DNA of 44,208 bases from an uncultured Eubacteriales bacterium (lineage in GTDB: Bacteria; Bacillota_I; Bacilli_A; RF39; UBA660): positions 1 through 44,208 of the forward strand of contig CAJJKI010000011.1 of assembly GCA_905188025.1 (NCBI GenBank). Reading direction: 5' to 3'. Of the stretch, positions 18,101 through 27,148 are shown piece by piece; within the stretch, counting starts at the first letter, position 1, and every line of letters starts with the position of its first letter. The translations under genes were made by a program, and so were the position numbers. The notes beneath the pieces were generated by a model that made no database searches, was not told the origin of the DNA, and worked only from the letters and a program-made list of their open reading frames with translations.

Positions 18101-20880
18101 TATATATGGATTATGGTACTGAATATAATGATACTGATGAAGTTATGAGTAGAGGTAATAGTTATTACTTGGGATATGAGGTAGAGGTTAGTTCAGGATC
18201 AGGAACTATTTTATATCCTTCTAATAAGAGTGAAGACTCGCCATCAGACTATGGTGTATATGAGAAGGTTAAGAATAGTGTTAAAGAGACTCCAAATGTT
18301 AAAATGTATATAGCTAAATCTACTAGTGATAGTATTACTTATAGATATGAGATTAGTGATCCGGATAAGGCTATATATAGAGAGAATAGTGATAGTGATT
18401 ATGGCTTTTATTATACTATTAATGATGGTGAAGAGAATAAGATAAAGATTACAAGTGATGGAGAGAATACTTATCAAGGTGATATAGTTATTACTGGACT
18501 TCATAATAAAGATATATATAGTTTATATTATAAGAAGAATATTATGAAGAGCGGAGTATTTGATAAGGATGTAGTTAATTATTTAGATGGTGATGATAAG
18601 GGAGAGAGATTATTTGATGGGTACTATGATGTTAGTGATAGTAAGTATAATTTTAGATATCAAATAATTAATAATCCGCTTACTGATAATAAGGTTACAT
18701 TTAAGATATTAGCTAGTGAAGAGATGCTTGAGAGGATACTTAGTTATAAAGTTAGTTTTAGTGATTCTCTTGGTAATACTTTAGATAAAGAAGTATGGGA
18801 ATTAGTTAGTTGTAATCAAGAAGATGAGACTGCTAGATGCTTTTCAGTAGATTATATAGATTTAAAGAATGCTGGAATGAAATCTGATAAGAATACTACA
18901 AATATTATTCAAGCTAATATTATGGCTATATATGATACAGGACTTATGGGATATGATTATACTATAGGGGAAGAAAAAGATTATCCATATATGATTTTAC
19001 AAAATAATAATAAGAAAGATGAATATGGAAAATATTTAGTGTTTGGTAGTAATGGTAAGATTGATACTTGGAGTGAAGAGTTAGGTGTTCCTCGTGGATA
19101 CTATACATATTCATTTAATAATGCTAAGAGAACTTCTTTATACTATAAGAGTGCACTTAATACTAAACATAGAGATAATATTAATAATATTAGTTTATCT
19201 AGTACTGGTTATACTTCTAATTATGGAACACTTAATCCTAAGATGGTACAAGTTAGTAAGATGATATGTGAAGATAATAAGTTTTCATTTAGTAGTATTA
19301 CTCCTAAGGTTAGTGTTACTACAAGAACAGGTCTTATTAATGGTGCTGTTATGGGAATATATTTATCAGGAGCTGACTTAAATGATTTGAAAAATGAAGG
19401 AACTGATAAGAATCCAGAATATTACTTGTATATAGATACATGGAAGGATGCTAGTGAAGTAGGGGACAGTAGTAAGATAGCTAGACCTAGTCTTAAGGTA
19501 AGAATAGATAATGATAATCCTGCTAAGATGATCGAGGCTGTTATTGATGGACTTGCTTCTTTGACAGGAGATGGGGAATATTACTTTAATATATATGCTT
19601 ACTTATATAAGAATAATAAGTATGAGTTTACACAGTTATTTGATGAGAGTATACGTGATAGGTATGAGTCTAAAACTTATTCATTTACAACAAAGAATGG
19701 AGAGAGTTTATATACTAATAGAGAGATATCTTATCAAGTAGATGATACAGTATATGGTAATAGGATACTTAATACTAAGATTAATTTAACTAAATATCAG
19801 AATGCTTATCCATATAATTTTGATATTATGTATATGATATGTGAAGACAGTACTTGTACTCGTGATGAGGGATATATATTTAAGAAAGATATTACGGGAG
19901 AAGATGTTACTAGTGCAATAGTTAGTAAGGAAGATATAACTAAATATGATCTTGAATATAATAAGAATTATTATATTAATATATATGCTGTAGCTTCTAT
20001 ATATGAGATAGATAGTGAAGGTAATTATCAATTAGGTACACAGTATATTAGTTTAATTCCTACTAGAGATAGAATATTTAAGCTTACAGCTTTGAGAGAG
20101 CCTTCATTTGTAGTAACTAGAAAGGCAGGATATGCTGAAGGTAAATATTATATAGATTTTACTATTAATGTTAATGATTTAGATAGAACTTTAATAGGAG
20201 GTAAGTATTATATTAAGCTTACTAATACTAAGGGAGAAGTTGTTGGTACTTTACAAGAAGTTAATGAAGATGGGGATTATCTTGATATAGATAATTATCA
20301 GGAACATGGATTTGATGCTTTAGTACTTAATAAGAAAATTAGGATTACTGATCTAGAGGAAGATATGAAGTATTCAATTACGGTATATAATGATGCATAT
20401 GTTAATAACTATAGTGAAGAATTAAGTAAAGAGGAGCGTACTTATGAAGTAAAAGCTACTCATGCAATATATACTACTGATAGTTATGGAGTTACTTTTG
20501 GACATGATATATCTTATGTTATTACGGATAATAGTTATATTGTGTTATTTAGAAGTGGTACTAACTTTGATAATGTAGTTAAAGTAAATTATTCAGTTAG
20601 TTTGGATGATGAATTTAATCCTGGGGTTATTGTATCAGGTAGTGATGAGATTGGTATAGAACATAAATTTGAATTTAATGATGAATCAGGATATGGAATG
20701 TATGTTATGAAAAGAGAAGATGGTATTAAGAATACTCTTGGTAAATACTATTTGATCACGTTAAGTTTTGATGTAAAAGATCCTAGTGATCCAGAGAAGA
20801 TTGTTAATTTAACAGCAGCTTATAATCCTAGATTTACGGATAGTGTAGCTTATGTTAAAGATATGGAGAATAATAAATAG
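15115..20880 (+). CDS. Giant membrane-anchored surface protein with fibronectin-III-like repeats
   Basis: A 1921-aa protein. An N-terminal membrane helix (about residues 9-31) without a cleavage site implies an outward-facing type II protein. An all-beta region (about 35-250) follows, then an approx. 50-residue Gly/Ser/Asn/Thr/Asp linker (about 257-305, made of short units such as GTGDGTGDG), then about 1600 residues of beta-rich modules. FN3-like strand signatures with the T-x-Y pattern recur, for example near residues 371, 481, 587, 707, 860, 1617 and 1750. There is no LPXTG or C-terminal anchor. Function unknown; adhesin-like or a mechanical surface fibre is plausible. First of three related genes, directly upstream of an F1-type ATPase operon. 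Confidence 0.85.
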   Translation: MKKLFNSKFLFILALSIIVLIGLVLGAFYLFDDSEDTFLKSGYVLNPLSEKVEKYFFDENTGYHTNLSSMVEFKDIDDKDVAVLQDSFIHYMDNSLSFLKRGAILDLDSVKGTGTVVFYNIGNKSIINKEDSGYVIHNNGEDIKLNNFMGRINDDKYIVVGKVKAKIPGNETLIEGDYFEIVYVDKGIVNIENKDVKYQVAADETVLYVGNLVIDLGDKKISLGDEDIMSITAITIDGDENIEIIPKAPDEESSNSGGSGSGSGNGTGNGNGNGTGTGDGTGDGTGGGAGNGGDGTGGNGGGTPGEETKDLVVSLKNAKVGSTSVNVVFDVYNATSLDNFMLKVTNLDTGRTVDMVAQVVPDAEIIVNLLSPKTKYLFTVINEKDGGKYFQKIFETKDFGISLERSYATDSELSYKVAIDDETDITNAKLSLYRFNEETMQNEIVKNSYIDSDGETKYIEKTVWLSELDDTKEVVFDGLDSNTIYTAVLDEFSVTSSNFKDIYNITLTSMTLKKTPKFSEMEAKKDMASGSFKLSLGKIEDVDNAITSYTYLVYENDNPDKTVIDPIVKTNASPIEIKIGDGDNQLKNDTNYFYKVVIEYYDNEKYVEYTTSDRINFVMGSDPYVTVVPREKLIGYDSIGATLYLTDNSCLINIPNREKCASETSNTVVTVKKNSVNGEVIVFSKVVDFQVLENEIKYELYVDGLQEGTQYSIEVSAILNNDANGKRTEIMHTDESKRTITTKTLASFMAIYPAEDKLNSSANHVVNQRVKLEASANNTGTLSPEETAKTIKKVVISLYEGSHLEDIRTQDPLIAPMVFTSSDTVDLKKMFYDEYYTITTDETFGLDIDALKALGKDGRLSPTYTVMIRAYYDTDENNEVKIENNIMVYTILESLLLENVEDPIIITKEITNETSGYLFDKLKDKGTVVGYSVNAVYDRKGLVANDLIPQNINIYVYNDKKEKVKFYIKDGSKLTLVDKITKSVSDLEIGNVLVDIYMDYGTEYNDTDEVMSRGNSYYLGYEVEVSSGSGTILYPSNKSEDSPSDYGVYEKVKNSVKETPNVKMYIAKSTSDSITYRYEISDPDKAIYRENSDSDYGFYYTINDGEENKIKITSDGENTYQGDIVITGLHNKDIYSLYYKKNIMKSGVFDKDVVNYLDGDDKGERLFDGYYDVSDSKYNFRYQIINNPLTDNKVTFKILASEEMLERILSYKVSFSDSLGNTLDKEVWELVSCNQEDETARCFSVDYIDLKNAGMKSDKNTTNIIQANIMAIYDTGLMGYDYTIGEEKDYPYMILQNNNKKDEYGKYLVFGSNGKIDTWSEELGVPRGYYTYSFNNAKRTSLYYKSALNTKHRDNINNISLSSTGYTSNYGTLNPKMVQVSKMICEDNKFSFSSITPKVSVTTRTGLINGAVMGIYLSGADLNDLKNEGTDKNPEYYLYIDTWKDASEVGDSSKIARPSLKVRIDNDNPAKMIEAVIDGLASLTGDGEYYFNIYAYLYKNNKYEFTQLFDESIRDRYESKTYSFTTKNGESLYTNREISYQVDDTVYGNRILNTKINLTKYQNAYPYNFDIMYMICEDSTCTRDEGYIFKKDITGEDVTSAIVSKEDITKYDLEYNKNYYINIYAVASIYEIDSEGNYQLGTQYISLIPTRDRIFKLTALREPSFVVTRKAGYAEGKYYIDFTINVNDLDRTLIGGKYYIKLTNTKGEVVGTLQEVNEDGDYLDIDNYQEHGFDALVLNKKIRITDLEEDMKYSITVYNDAYVNNYSEELSKEERTYEVKATHAIYTTDSYGVTFGHDISYVITDNSYIVLFRSGTNFDNVVKVNYSVSLDDEFNPGVIVSGSDEIGIEHKFEFNDESGYGMYVMKREDGIKNTLGKYYLITLSFDVKDPSDPEKIVNLTAAYNPRFTDSVAYVKDMENNK

Positions 20881-20899
20881 AAATATTTAGGAGGATATA

Positions 20900-22381
20900 A
20901 TGAGGAGAAAATATGATATGAGGAATAAGAAAAGTTTTTTGATAATTATTATCTTAGCTATATTAGTAGTTGGAGTTTTCTCCTTATTTATCTACCGATA
21001 TAACAAAGCTTCTAAGATTGAGTATATACTTCAAGAGGGAGTAGTTATACAAGATACGGAGAAGAATTATATAAAGTTAGATGCAGAGGGTAAATTAAAG
21101 ATTAGATGGAGTGGCAACTATTATTTGATTTATCAAGATAAGACAATTAATTTAGGAAAGAGAGTTATTACTTATAATGAACTTACTGGAGAGATGAAGT
21201 TATATGGTGACTATTATGAGATACAGGAAGATGGAAAGATAATAAAGAATTCTAATGAGACAGTTCTTAGTAATACTACTAATACTAAATTTTATAAGAT
21301 GGCTGATAGAGAGTATTTACTTGTAGATAGAGAGATTAAGAGTAGTGATAATAATACTCAAGCTAGTGGATACTTACTAGTGGAACTTGATAAGCTTGGT
21401 AATGCAAAGTTATCTAATAATAAGATTAATTTAAAGACGATTACTCCAACTACTTTAGTTACTTCTAAGTATAGATTTGATATTAATAATGAGATACTTA
21501 ATTTTGGTAATTATGATATTGATTTGAAGAAGATTATTGGTAGTAGTAATCAGTATAAGCCTGAGGAAACTAACGGAGGCAATGGTGGCTCCGGAGGTGG
21601 AGGTGGCGGTGGTGGATCTGGAAATGGATCTGGCACTGGCGACGGTACAGGCGATGGCACTGGTACTTTAGGAAATGGTAATGGGGGTAACGGAGGAGTT
21701 ATTAATAATAGACCAGGTGGAGAAGATACGGATATAGATGATATTAAAGATAAGACTAAGATGACTTCAGTAGTTAGAGTATCTGAAGGAATGACACAAA
21801 TAGATATAGATTATGTAGTATATGATCCATATAATGAATATAAGTCTATTTATGCAGAGATTATGAAAGCTGGTAAGGAAGAGGTTGTATATTTGTCTAA
21901 GACGGATACACATATGGTTATTGATAATTTAGTACCAGACACTGATTATATAGTTAATTTTGTATATACAACACTTGATAGTGATAGTGGTGAATTAGTA
22001 AGAAATACTTTTGATAGGCTTGATTTAAGGACTAAGAAGCCAAGTTATTCAGTAGAGATATATAAGATTAGTAGTGTTAATAATACGCTTACTTATAAGG
22101 TTAATTTACAGAGTGGATACGTTATTAGTAGTGTTAAGGTTAATTTATCATTTGATTATTATAAGACGATGGCTGAAACGGGAGAAGTTATTAAGGCTAG
22201 AGCTTCTATTGATAATGATTTAAGTATTAGTAGTCTTGGTAAGTATGTAATGGGTACTTTTGATATATCAGGATATGATATTGATAAGAATACACAACTT
22301 AAGTTAACAGTAGTAAGTGTAAGCAATGGTGGCTCTTCAATAGATATTGGTAGTAGTTGTTCATTTAAGTTTGGGAGGTAA
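20900..22381 (+). CDS. Membrane-anchored surface protein with Gly-rich linker and FN3-like domains
   Basis: A 493-aa smaller version of the preceding protein: membrane helix at about residues 12-31, a beta-rich region of about 190 residues, a Gly/Ser/Asn/Thr/Asp linker (about 224-275, again with GTGDGTGDGTG), then two FN3-like modules (DTDYIVNFVYTT typical of an FN3 F strand). The shared order of parts suggests the two act together or arose by duplication. AGGAGG lies 5 bases before the ATG; a second ATG at 20918 is in frame. Gaps of 19 bases before and 2 bases after place it in one operon with its neighbours. Confidence 0.8.
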   Translation: MRRKYDMRNKKSFLIIIILAILVVGVFSLFIYRYNKASKIEYILQEGVVIQDTEKNYIKLDAEGKLKIRWSGNYYLIYQDKTINLGKRVITYNELTGEMKLYGDYYEIQEDGKIIKNSNETVLSNTTNTKFYKMADREYLLVDREIKSSDNNTQASGYLLVELDKLGNAKLSNNKINLKTITPTTLVTSKYRFDINNEILNFGNYDIDLKKIIGSSNQYKPEETNGGNGGSGGGGGGGGSGNGSGTGDGTGDGTGTLGNGNGGNGGVINNRPGGEDTDIDDIKDKTKMTSVVRVSEGMTQIDIDYVVYDPYNEYKSIYAEIMKAGKEEVVYLSKTDTHMVIDNLVPDTDYIVNFVYTTLDSDSGELVRNTFDRLDLRTKKPSYSVEIYKISSVNNTLTYKVNLQSGYVISSVKVNLSFDYYKTMAETGEVIKARASIDNDLSISSLGKYVMGTFDISGYDIDKNTQLKLTVVSVSNGGSSIDIGSSCSFKFGR

Positions 22382-22383
22382 TT

Positions 22384-23115
22384 ATGAAGAAGAAGATAGT
22401 TAATTTCTTTCAAAAGAGATATAAGGTACTGATACCTATTATGGTAGTACTAGTAATGCTTATAACAATATATTTTCTATATAGAGAATATAAATATGAT
22501 AATTACCGAGATAAGAGAGATACGGAAGTTTATCAGGTATTTGGAGGTATTAAGACTGATTATACAGCTGTTATTACTTATAATCTTAAAGGTAATATTA
22601 TAGAGATAGCTGGTAAGGATAAAAAAATTGAATATGATGCTACGCCAGTATATTATAAGGATAAGGAAGTGGTATTATTTCCTAAGGAAATGATTGTGGC
22701 TATGCCTTTAAGAGAGGGAAGCCAATACAGGACTTATAAATATGCTAGTTATATAAATGATGATAGTATTCATAGTATAAAGAATGGTAGTGATACAGGA
22801 GTATATGATTATTTCTTTATGTATGATGGAGAGGAATTATTCTTCTTTCCTACGGAGGTAACTCTTAGTATAGATGGTAAGGAATATCGTACTTTATCGG
22901 GAGCATCTTATGTATCTGTAGTGGGTAATAATACACTAGTATACTATGACTATAAGAGTGAAGAGAGTGAAGTAATTGAAATAGAGGGAAAACTTGTAGA
23001 GGTTACTTCTGAATATATAAAGGTAAATTTAACGGAGAGATATTTTATGTCATTTAATGATAGGGTACTTCTTAGTAGGCCATATAATTTGCCTGTGTTA
23101 TATAAAACCAATTGA
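22384..23115 (+). CDS. Membrane-anchored beta-rich protein, short member of the surface trio
   Basis: A 243-aa protein: Lys-rich start, membrane helix at about residues 15-34, then one extracellular beta-rich region that ends the protein, with no Gly linker and no FN3 modules. Its segment GEELFFFPTEVTL...GASYVSVVGNNTLVYYDYKS weakly resembles the membrane-proximal region of the two larger proteins, so it may be the common base domain alone. GGGAGG precedes the ATG. Its TGA stop lies inside the -35 element of the ATPase operon, so read-through from this operon is possible. Function unknown. Confidence 0.75.
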   Translation: MKKKIVNFFQKRYKVLIPIMVVLVMLITIYFLYREYKYDNYRDKRDTEVYQVFGGIKTDYTAVITYNLKGNIIEIAGKDKKIEYDATPVYYKDKEVVLFPKEMIVAMPLREGSQYRTYKYASYINDDSIHSIKNGSDTGVYDYFFMYDGEELFFFPTEVTLSIDGKEYRTLSGASYVSVVGNNTLVYYDYKSEESEVIEIEGKLVEVTSEYIKVNLTERYFMSFNDRVLLSRPYNLPVLYKTN

Positions 23116-23141
23116 CAAAGTAAAAGTAACGATGATATAAT
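23112..23141 (+). promoter_or_regulatory. Strong extended promoter of the F1-type ATPase operon
   Basis: Perfect TTGACA (23112-23117), 18-bp spacer, TGA and perfect TATAAT (23136-23141), 38 bp before the c-like gene. No terminator separates it from the surface-protein operon. Confidence 0.82.
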
Positions 23142-23179
23142 TAAAAGAGAATAGGAAGATAAGAGATAGGAGTGAAATT

Positions 23180-23428
23180 ATGGAAACTATTTTATCAAAT
23201 ACAGCTTTAGCAATAGGAATTATGATTGGACTATGCTTTTTGGGTATAGGGATTGGTGTTGGAATACTAGGAGGTCGTGTAGCAGAAGCTATTGGAAGAA
23301 ATCCAGAGACTAAAAATGATGTAGTTCACTCTGTAATGACAATATTAATAATTACAGCAGTGTTTTTGCTATTCTTATTTGCATTTTGTTTCTTATTATT
23401 GTTCTTTAATCCACTTGTAACATATTAA
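23180..23428 (+). CDS. F-type ATPase c-like subunit lacking the ion-binding carboxylate
   Basis: An 82-aa helical hairpin clearly homologous to F-ATPase subunit c: TM1 with GIGIGVGILGG, the polar loop VAEAIGRNPETKND, TM2, and a final NPLV. From the loop onward it aligns without gaps to the Na+-type c subunit of Ilyobacter as I remember it. The ion-binding Glu of TM2 is Ala60 (ITAVF), the neighbouring Ser is Val61, and the TM1 Gln is Val27. No acidic residue occurs in either helix. A ring can still be expected from the Gly-rich TM1, but proton or sodium transport is not. First gene of the operon, with AGGAG before its ATG. Inferred role: membrane rotor or anchor without ion translocation. Confidence 0.85.
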   Translation: METILSNTALAIGIMIGLCFLGIGIGVGILGGRVAEAIGRNPETKNDVVHSVMTILIITAVFLLFLFAFCFLLLFFNPLVTY

Positions 23429-23429
23429 A

Positions 23430-24197
23430 ATGGTAACATTATTTATTATTGTTAGTTTGATTATTGCCTTTCTTGTATTCTTGATGTTTATGATCTTAAA
23501 GAAGACGGTAGGAATTGTTAATACTCAAACTAAGTCTTATTTTGTAAATAAACTTCAAGGATATGACGATTTAATTCATGATAAAGAGAATAAACTTCAA
23601 GAAATTGATGATTTAATTAAGGATAAAGAAAAGGGAATAAAAGAAGATAATAATAATAAGGAATTAAGTAAATCATATGCTTTTGATACTAATGTTATTG
23701 ATTTACTTAATTCAACAAAATATCAGGATAAGAATGTACTTGAAATAAATAAAATTATTGATGAGAATTTTGTAGTTAATTATGAAGAGTTAGTTAAAGA
23801 TTTTTTATCTTTATGTGATGAAGATACTAATTATGATTTTTGTCTTAATTTAAGGGGTAAGTTTGATAGTGATACAATATATAAAATAAAGAGCATGATG
23901 GATGATGATAAAGAAGACATGATCAAGAAGATGCTTAGTGAAAAAGAATATAAGGTGTATGAGGCTTTTAAACTTATTGTTAGTGATCATAGTATTGAGA
24001 ATTTTATTGATTATTTGGATCAGTTAGTAGATTTGAATAATCCAAAGATTACAATACTTACTGGTAATAAGAGTGAGAATTATGATCATCTAAGTGAATA
24101 TATTGAAACTAAATTCAATGATAAAATATACAGGGGTATTAAAATTATATATAGGAATAAGGTATATGATTTTAGTTTAAGTGAAAGGAATGTATAG
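23430..24197 (+). CDS. b/delta-like peripheral stalk protein
   Basis: A 255-aa protein with one N-terminal membrane helix (about residues 2-24), a charged coiled-coil-prone stretch (about 40-75), then a helical region and a C-terminal alpha/beta part ending IYRGIKIIYRNKVYDFSLSER. That ending resembles the final strands of F-ATPase delta (G-x-x-I/V...N-x-V-x-D-x-S). Membrane anchor plus delta-like end in one chain looks like a fused b-delta stator. Position between the c-like and alpha genes supports this; sequence evidence is modest. Only one base separates it from the c-like stop and no clear ribosome site is seen, so translational coupling is likely. Confidence 0.65.
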   Translation: MVTLFIIVSLIIAFLVFLMFMILKKTVGIVNTQTKSYFVNKLQGYDDLIHDKENKLQEIDDLIKDKEKGIKEDNNNKELSKSYAFDTNVIDLLNSTKYQDKNVLEINKIIDENFVVNYEELVKDFLSLCDEDTNYDFCLNLRGKFDSDTIYKIKSMMDDDKEDMIKKMLSEKEYKVYEAFKLIVSDHSIENFIDYLDQLVDLNNPKITILTGNKSENYDHLSEYIETKFNDKIYRGIKIIYRNKVYDFSLSERNV

Positions 24198-24198
24198 T

Positions 24199-25524
24199 AT
24201 GGATGACATTTTAACTAGTAATTTGAATGATACTGTTGATAGTATTAAGAATAATAATAATGTTTATAATACAGGTAAGGTTATTAAGGTTAATGACTAT
24301 AATATTGAAGTAACTGGTCTTAATGATGTATCTTTTTATGAGGAAGTTAATATTGGTGAAAAGGCTTCAGGATATGTATTTGGAATATATCCTGATAGGG
24401 TTATTGTAGCATTGGTTAAGATTAATGAAGAGATTAAGCCTGGGGATATGGTATATGCTTTGAAGAAAGAGTTTAAATGTTTATTCAGTTTAGATTCCGT
24501 TGGTAAGGTAATCGATGTATTTGGTAATGATTTGATTGCTGGTAAGAAGTTTGATAATTTAGTTGAACTTAGTGTAGAAAATAAGAATGTTCCTTTAATG
24601 GATAGGGGACTTGTTAAGAGAGAAATGTTAACAGGTATTACTGGTATTGATTTGATATATCCGATAGGTAAAGGTCAGAGACAGTTAATTATTGGTGATA
24701 AGAAAACTGGTAAGACACAGATTTGTTTGGATACTATTGTTAATCAAAAAGATAAGAATGTTTTGTGTATATATGTTGCTATTGGTAAGACTAAGAAGGA
24801 AGTAAAGGATATCTACTATGAGCTTACTAAAAGAGGGGCTGCTAGTTATACTATTATAGTGGCATCGTTTCATGATGAGCTTCCTACACGTACTTATTTA
24901 ACTCCTTATGTAGCTTTATCTATAGCAGAGTCTTTTATGATGCAGACTTATGATGTACTAGTATGTTTGGATGATTTGAAGAAGCATGCGGATATATATA
25001 GACAAATAAGTTTAGCTAGTAAGAAGACTCCAGGACGTGATGCTTATCCATCAGATATTTTCTATACTCATAGTAGGCTTTTGGAGAAGGGATGTCAACA
25101 TAAGAATGGTGGCTCTATTACGATACTTCCTGTTGTTGAGACTAAGGGTGGAGATATAACTGATTATATATCTACTAATATTATATCTATATGTGATGGG
25201 CAAATTGTACTTTCTACGAAGAATTTCTCTAAAGGTGAGAAGCCTGCTATTGATTATGGTCTTTCAGTGTCTCGTCTTGGTGGTAATGTACAGGATAGTG
25301 AGATGAAGAAAGTAGGTAGTAAGGTAAGAATAGAGTTACTTAGCTACTTGGATGTTAGACAGATATATGAACTTGCTAATATAGATGAGATGAGTGAGGA
25401 CTTACAAAGAAGACTTCGTGAAGGTAAGATGATTTTGGATAATTTGAGACAATATAAGTTTTCTCCAAAATCAAAGAAAGAAATGATAGATAGTTATAAA
25501 TTCTTGATGGATAAAGATAAATAG
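24199..25524 (+). CDS. F1-type ATPase alpha subunit
   Basis: A 441-aa alpha-type subunit, shorter than the usual approx. 500 aa. Nucleotide-binding P-loop GDKKTGKT at 166-173, YVAIG, GRDAYPSDIFYTHSRLLE, GGSITILPVVET, and the arginine finger Arg359 in SVSRLGG are all present. The N-terminal approx. 20 residues keep the alpha-type helix and the C-terminal helical domain is trimmed. It should pair with the beta subunit of the next gene in an alpha3-beta3 hexamer. The ATG at 24199, with AAAGGA 9 bases upstream, is preferred over the in-frame GTG at 24181, which would overlap the previous gene. Confidence 0.93.
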   Translation: MDDILTSNLNDTVDSIKNNNNVYNTGKVIKVNDYNIEVTGLNDVSFYEEVNIGEKASGYVFGIYPDRVIVALVKINEEIKPGDMVYALKKEFKCLFSLDSVGKVIDVFGNDLIAGKKFDNLVELSVENKNVPLMDRGLVKREMLTGITGIDLIYPIGKGQRQLIIGDKKTGKTQICLDTIVNQKDKNVLCIYVAIGKTKKEVKDIYYELTKRGAASYTIIVASFHDELPTRTYLTPYVALSIAESFMMQTYDVLVCLDDLKKHADIYRQISLASKKTPGRDAYPSDIFYTHSRLLEKGCQHKNGGSITILPVVETKGGDITDYISTNIISICDGQIVLSTKNFSKGEKPAIDYGLSVSRLGGNVQDSEMKKVGSKVRIELLSYLDVRQIYELANIDEMSEDLQRRLREGKMILDNLRQYKFSPKSKKEMIDSYKFLMDKDK

Positions 25525-25544
25525 AAGAGATTGGGGAAGATACT

Positions 25545-26894
25545 ATGGTAGTTGGAAAGATTATTTCAATATTTGATATTAGCATTGAGGTAATTTTAAG
25601 TGATGACTCAGTTAAGATAGGTGATATCTTAGTAGTACAGGATGATAATAGTTATGCTTTTGAAGTTGTTAGTATTAATAATGTTAGTGCTACTTGTATT
25701 AGTTTAAATTCTACTAGAGGACTTAAGAAAGGTAGCGAGGTTATTAAGCTAAGTGAGGGAGTAGAGATAGAATACTCTGATAGGATACTTGGTAGGGTAT
25801 TTGATTCATATGGTGCTCCTATTGATGATAAGAAGCTTGAGAGTATAAGTAAGCGTAATATTAATCATGAGACGGTTACACTTAAGGACGTTGATGTTAG
25901 TGCATCAATTTTATGGACAGGTATTAAGGTAATTGACTTTTTTGCTCCACTTCAAAAGGGCTTTAGAATGGGTTTATTAGGTGGTGCTGGTGTTGGTAAG
26001 ACAGTACTTATTAAAGAATTGATTCATAATGTTTATGCTTCAATTAATGCTAATGCGGTATTCGTAGGAGCTGGAGAGCGTAGTCGTGAAGGTAAGGAAC
26101 TATATGAGGATATGAAGGAGTCTAATCTTCTTGATAAGATGAGTATGGTCTTTGGAGCGATGGGCGATAATCCGGTATCTAGAAGTAAGTCTGTATATGC
26201 AGGGCTTACAATGGCTGAATACTTAAGAGATGAGAAGAGTCAAGATGTACTTCTATTTATTGATAATATATATCGTTTTATGCAAGCTAAGAGTGAGATA
26301 GCTACTGAGCTTAAGCAGTTACTTATTGAGAATGGTTATCCTGCGGATATGGCTAATGAGATAAGTAAGATAGAAGAGAGAATTAGTTCTACTGATAAGG
26401 GTAGTATTACATCATTCCAGGCTATATATATTCCTGCTGATGATTATAATGATGAAGCTGTTCAAACAATTACATCTTATATGGATGGGCAAATTGTGCT
26501 TGATCGTAAGGTTGCTGAGTTAGGATTATATCCTGCTATTGATGTGTTTAAATCTACTAGTAAGTTAGTTGATGTTGAGAAGATTGGTGAAAGACACTTT
26601 AAGTTAATTGAAGAGGTACTTAGATATTTAACTAGATATAAAGAACTAGAAGAGATTATAGCGATACTAGGTATTGAAGAACTTAGTGAAGAAGATAAGA
26701 GAATATTCTATAGATCAAGAAAGTTAAAATATTATTTTTCACAACCAATGTTTGTTGCTGAACCATTTACTAATATACCAGGACAGTTTGTTAAGATAGA
26801 AGATGTTTTAATAGATGTAGAGAATTTACTTAATGGTGTATATGATAATGTTGATGAGAGTAAATTCTTATTTATAGGTAAGTATCATGAATGA
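25545..26894 (+). CDS. F1-type ATPase beta subunit (catalytic)
   Basis: A 449-aa catalytic beta subunit. P-loop GGAGVGKT at 146-153, catalytic Glu178 in GAGERSREG, Walker B DVLLFIDNIYRF, QAIYIPADD, and the rotor-contact loop EELSEED at 378-384 are all present, so ATP hydrolysis and torque generation on gamma are expected. The segment after QAIYIPADD reads TSYMDGQIVLDR instead of the near-universal FAHLDATTVLSR, and the adenine-pocket region near the C-terminus is otherwise normal (SQPMFVAEPFT). This marks a divergent beta lineage. GGGGAAG precedes the ATG. The TGA stop overlaps the next gene by 8 bases. Confidence 0.95.
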   Translation: MVVGKIISIFDISIEVILSDDSVKIGDILVVQDDNSYAFEVVSINNVSATCISLNSTRGLKKGSEVIKLSEGVEIEYSDRILGRVFDSYGAPIDDKKLESISKRNINHETVTLKDVDVSASILWTGIKVIDFFAPLQKGFRMGLLGGAGVGKTVLIKELIHNVYASINANAVFVGAGERSREGKELYEDMKESNLLDKMSMVFGAMGDNPVSRSKSVYAGLTMAEYLRDEKSQDVLLFIDNIYRFMQAKSEIATELKQLLIENGYPADMANEISKIEERISSTDKGSITSFQAIYIPADDYNDEAVQTITSYMDGQIVLDRKVAELGLYPAIDVFKSTSKLVDVEKIGERHFKLIEEVLRYLTRYKELEEIIAILGIEELSEEDKRIFYRSRKLKYYFSQPMFVAEPFTNIPGQFVKIEDVLIDVENLLNGVYDNVDESKFLFIGKYHE

Positions 26895-27147
26895 GGGTAA
26901 TGGAATAAAGGTTAGGATATTTGACTTATCTAAAGGTTTAATAGAATATGAACACATTAAGATAATTAGAATAATTAGTAAAGATTATAATTTACTTATT
27001 ATGCAAGATTATTTGCCTATTATTGGTGAGATAGAAGGTAGTGTAGATATAAAGAATGAAGAAGTAGAACTTAATTATAAGAATATTAAAGCTTTCTATA
27101 TGAATAGTGGTAATGTGTTTAATCTAATGATTAAAGAGGGTAATTAA
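26887..27147 (+). CDS. F1-type epsilon-like subunit, N-terminal domain only
   Basis: An 86-aa protein that fits the N-terminal beta-sandwich of F1 epsilon: a conserved-looking YLPIIGEIEGSVDI region corresponds to the LPNHAPL...G turn, followed by a beta strand pair. The C-terminal helical hairpin that inhibits ATP hydrolysis in bacterial epsilon is absent. The assignment rests on size, position after beta and weak similarity. Its start overlaps the beta stop by 8 bases. Confidence 0.6.
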   Translation: MNEGNGIKVRIFDLSKGLIEYEHIKIIRIISKDYNLLIMQDYLPIIGEIEGSVDIKNEEVELNYKNIKAFYMNSGNVFNLMIKEGN

Positions 27148-27148
27148 G

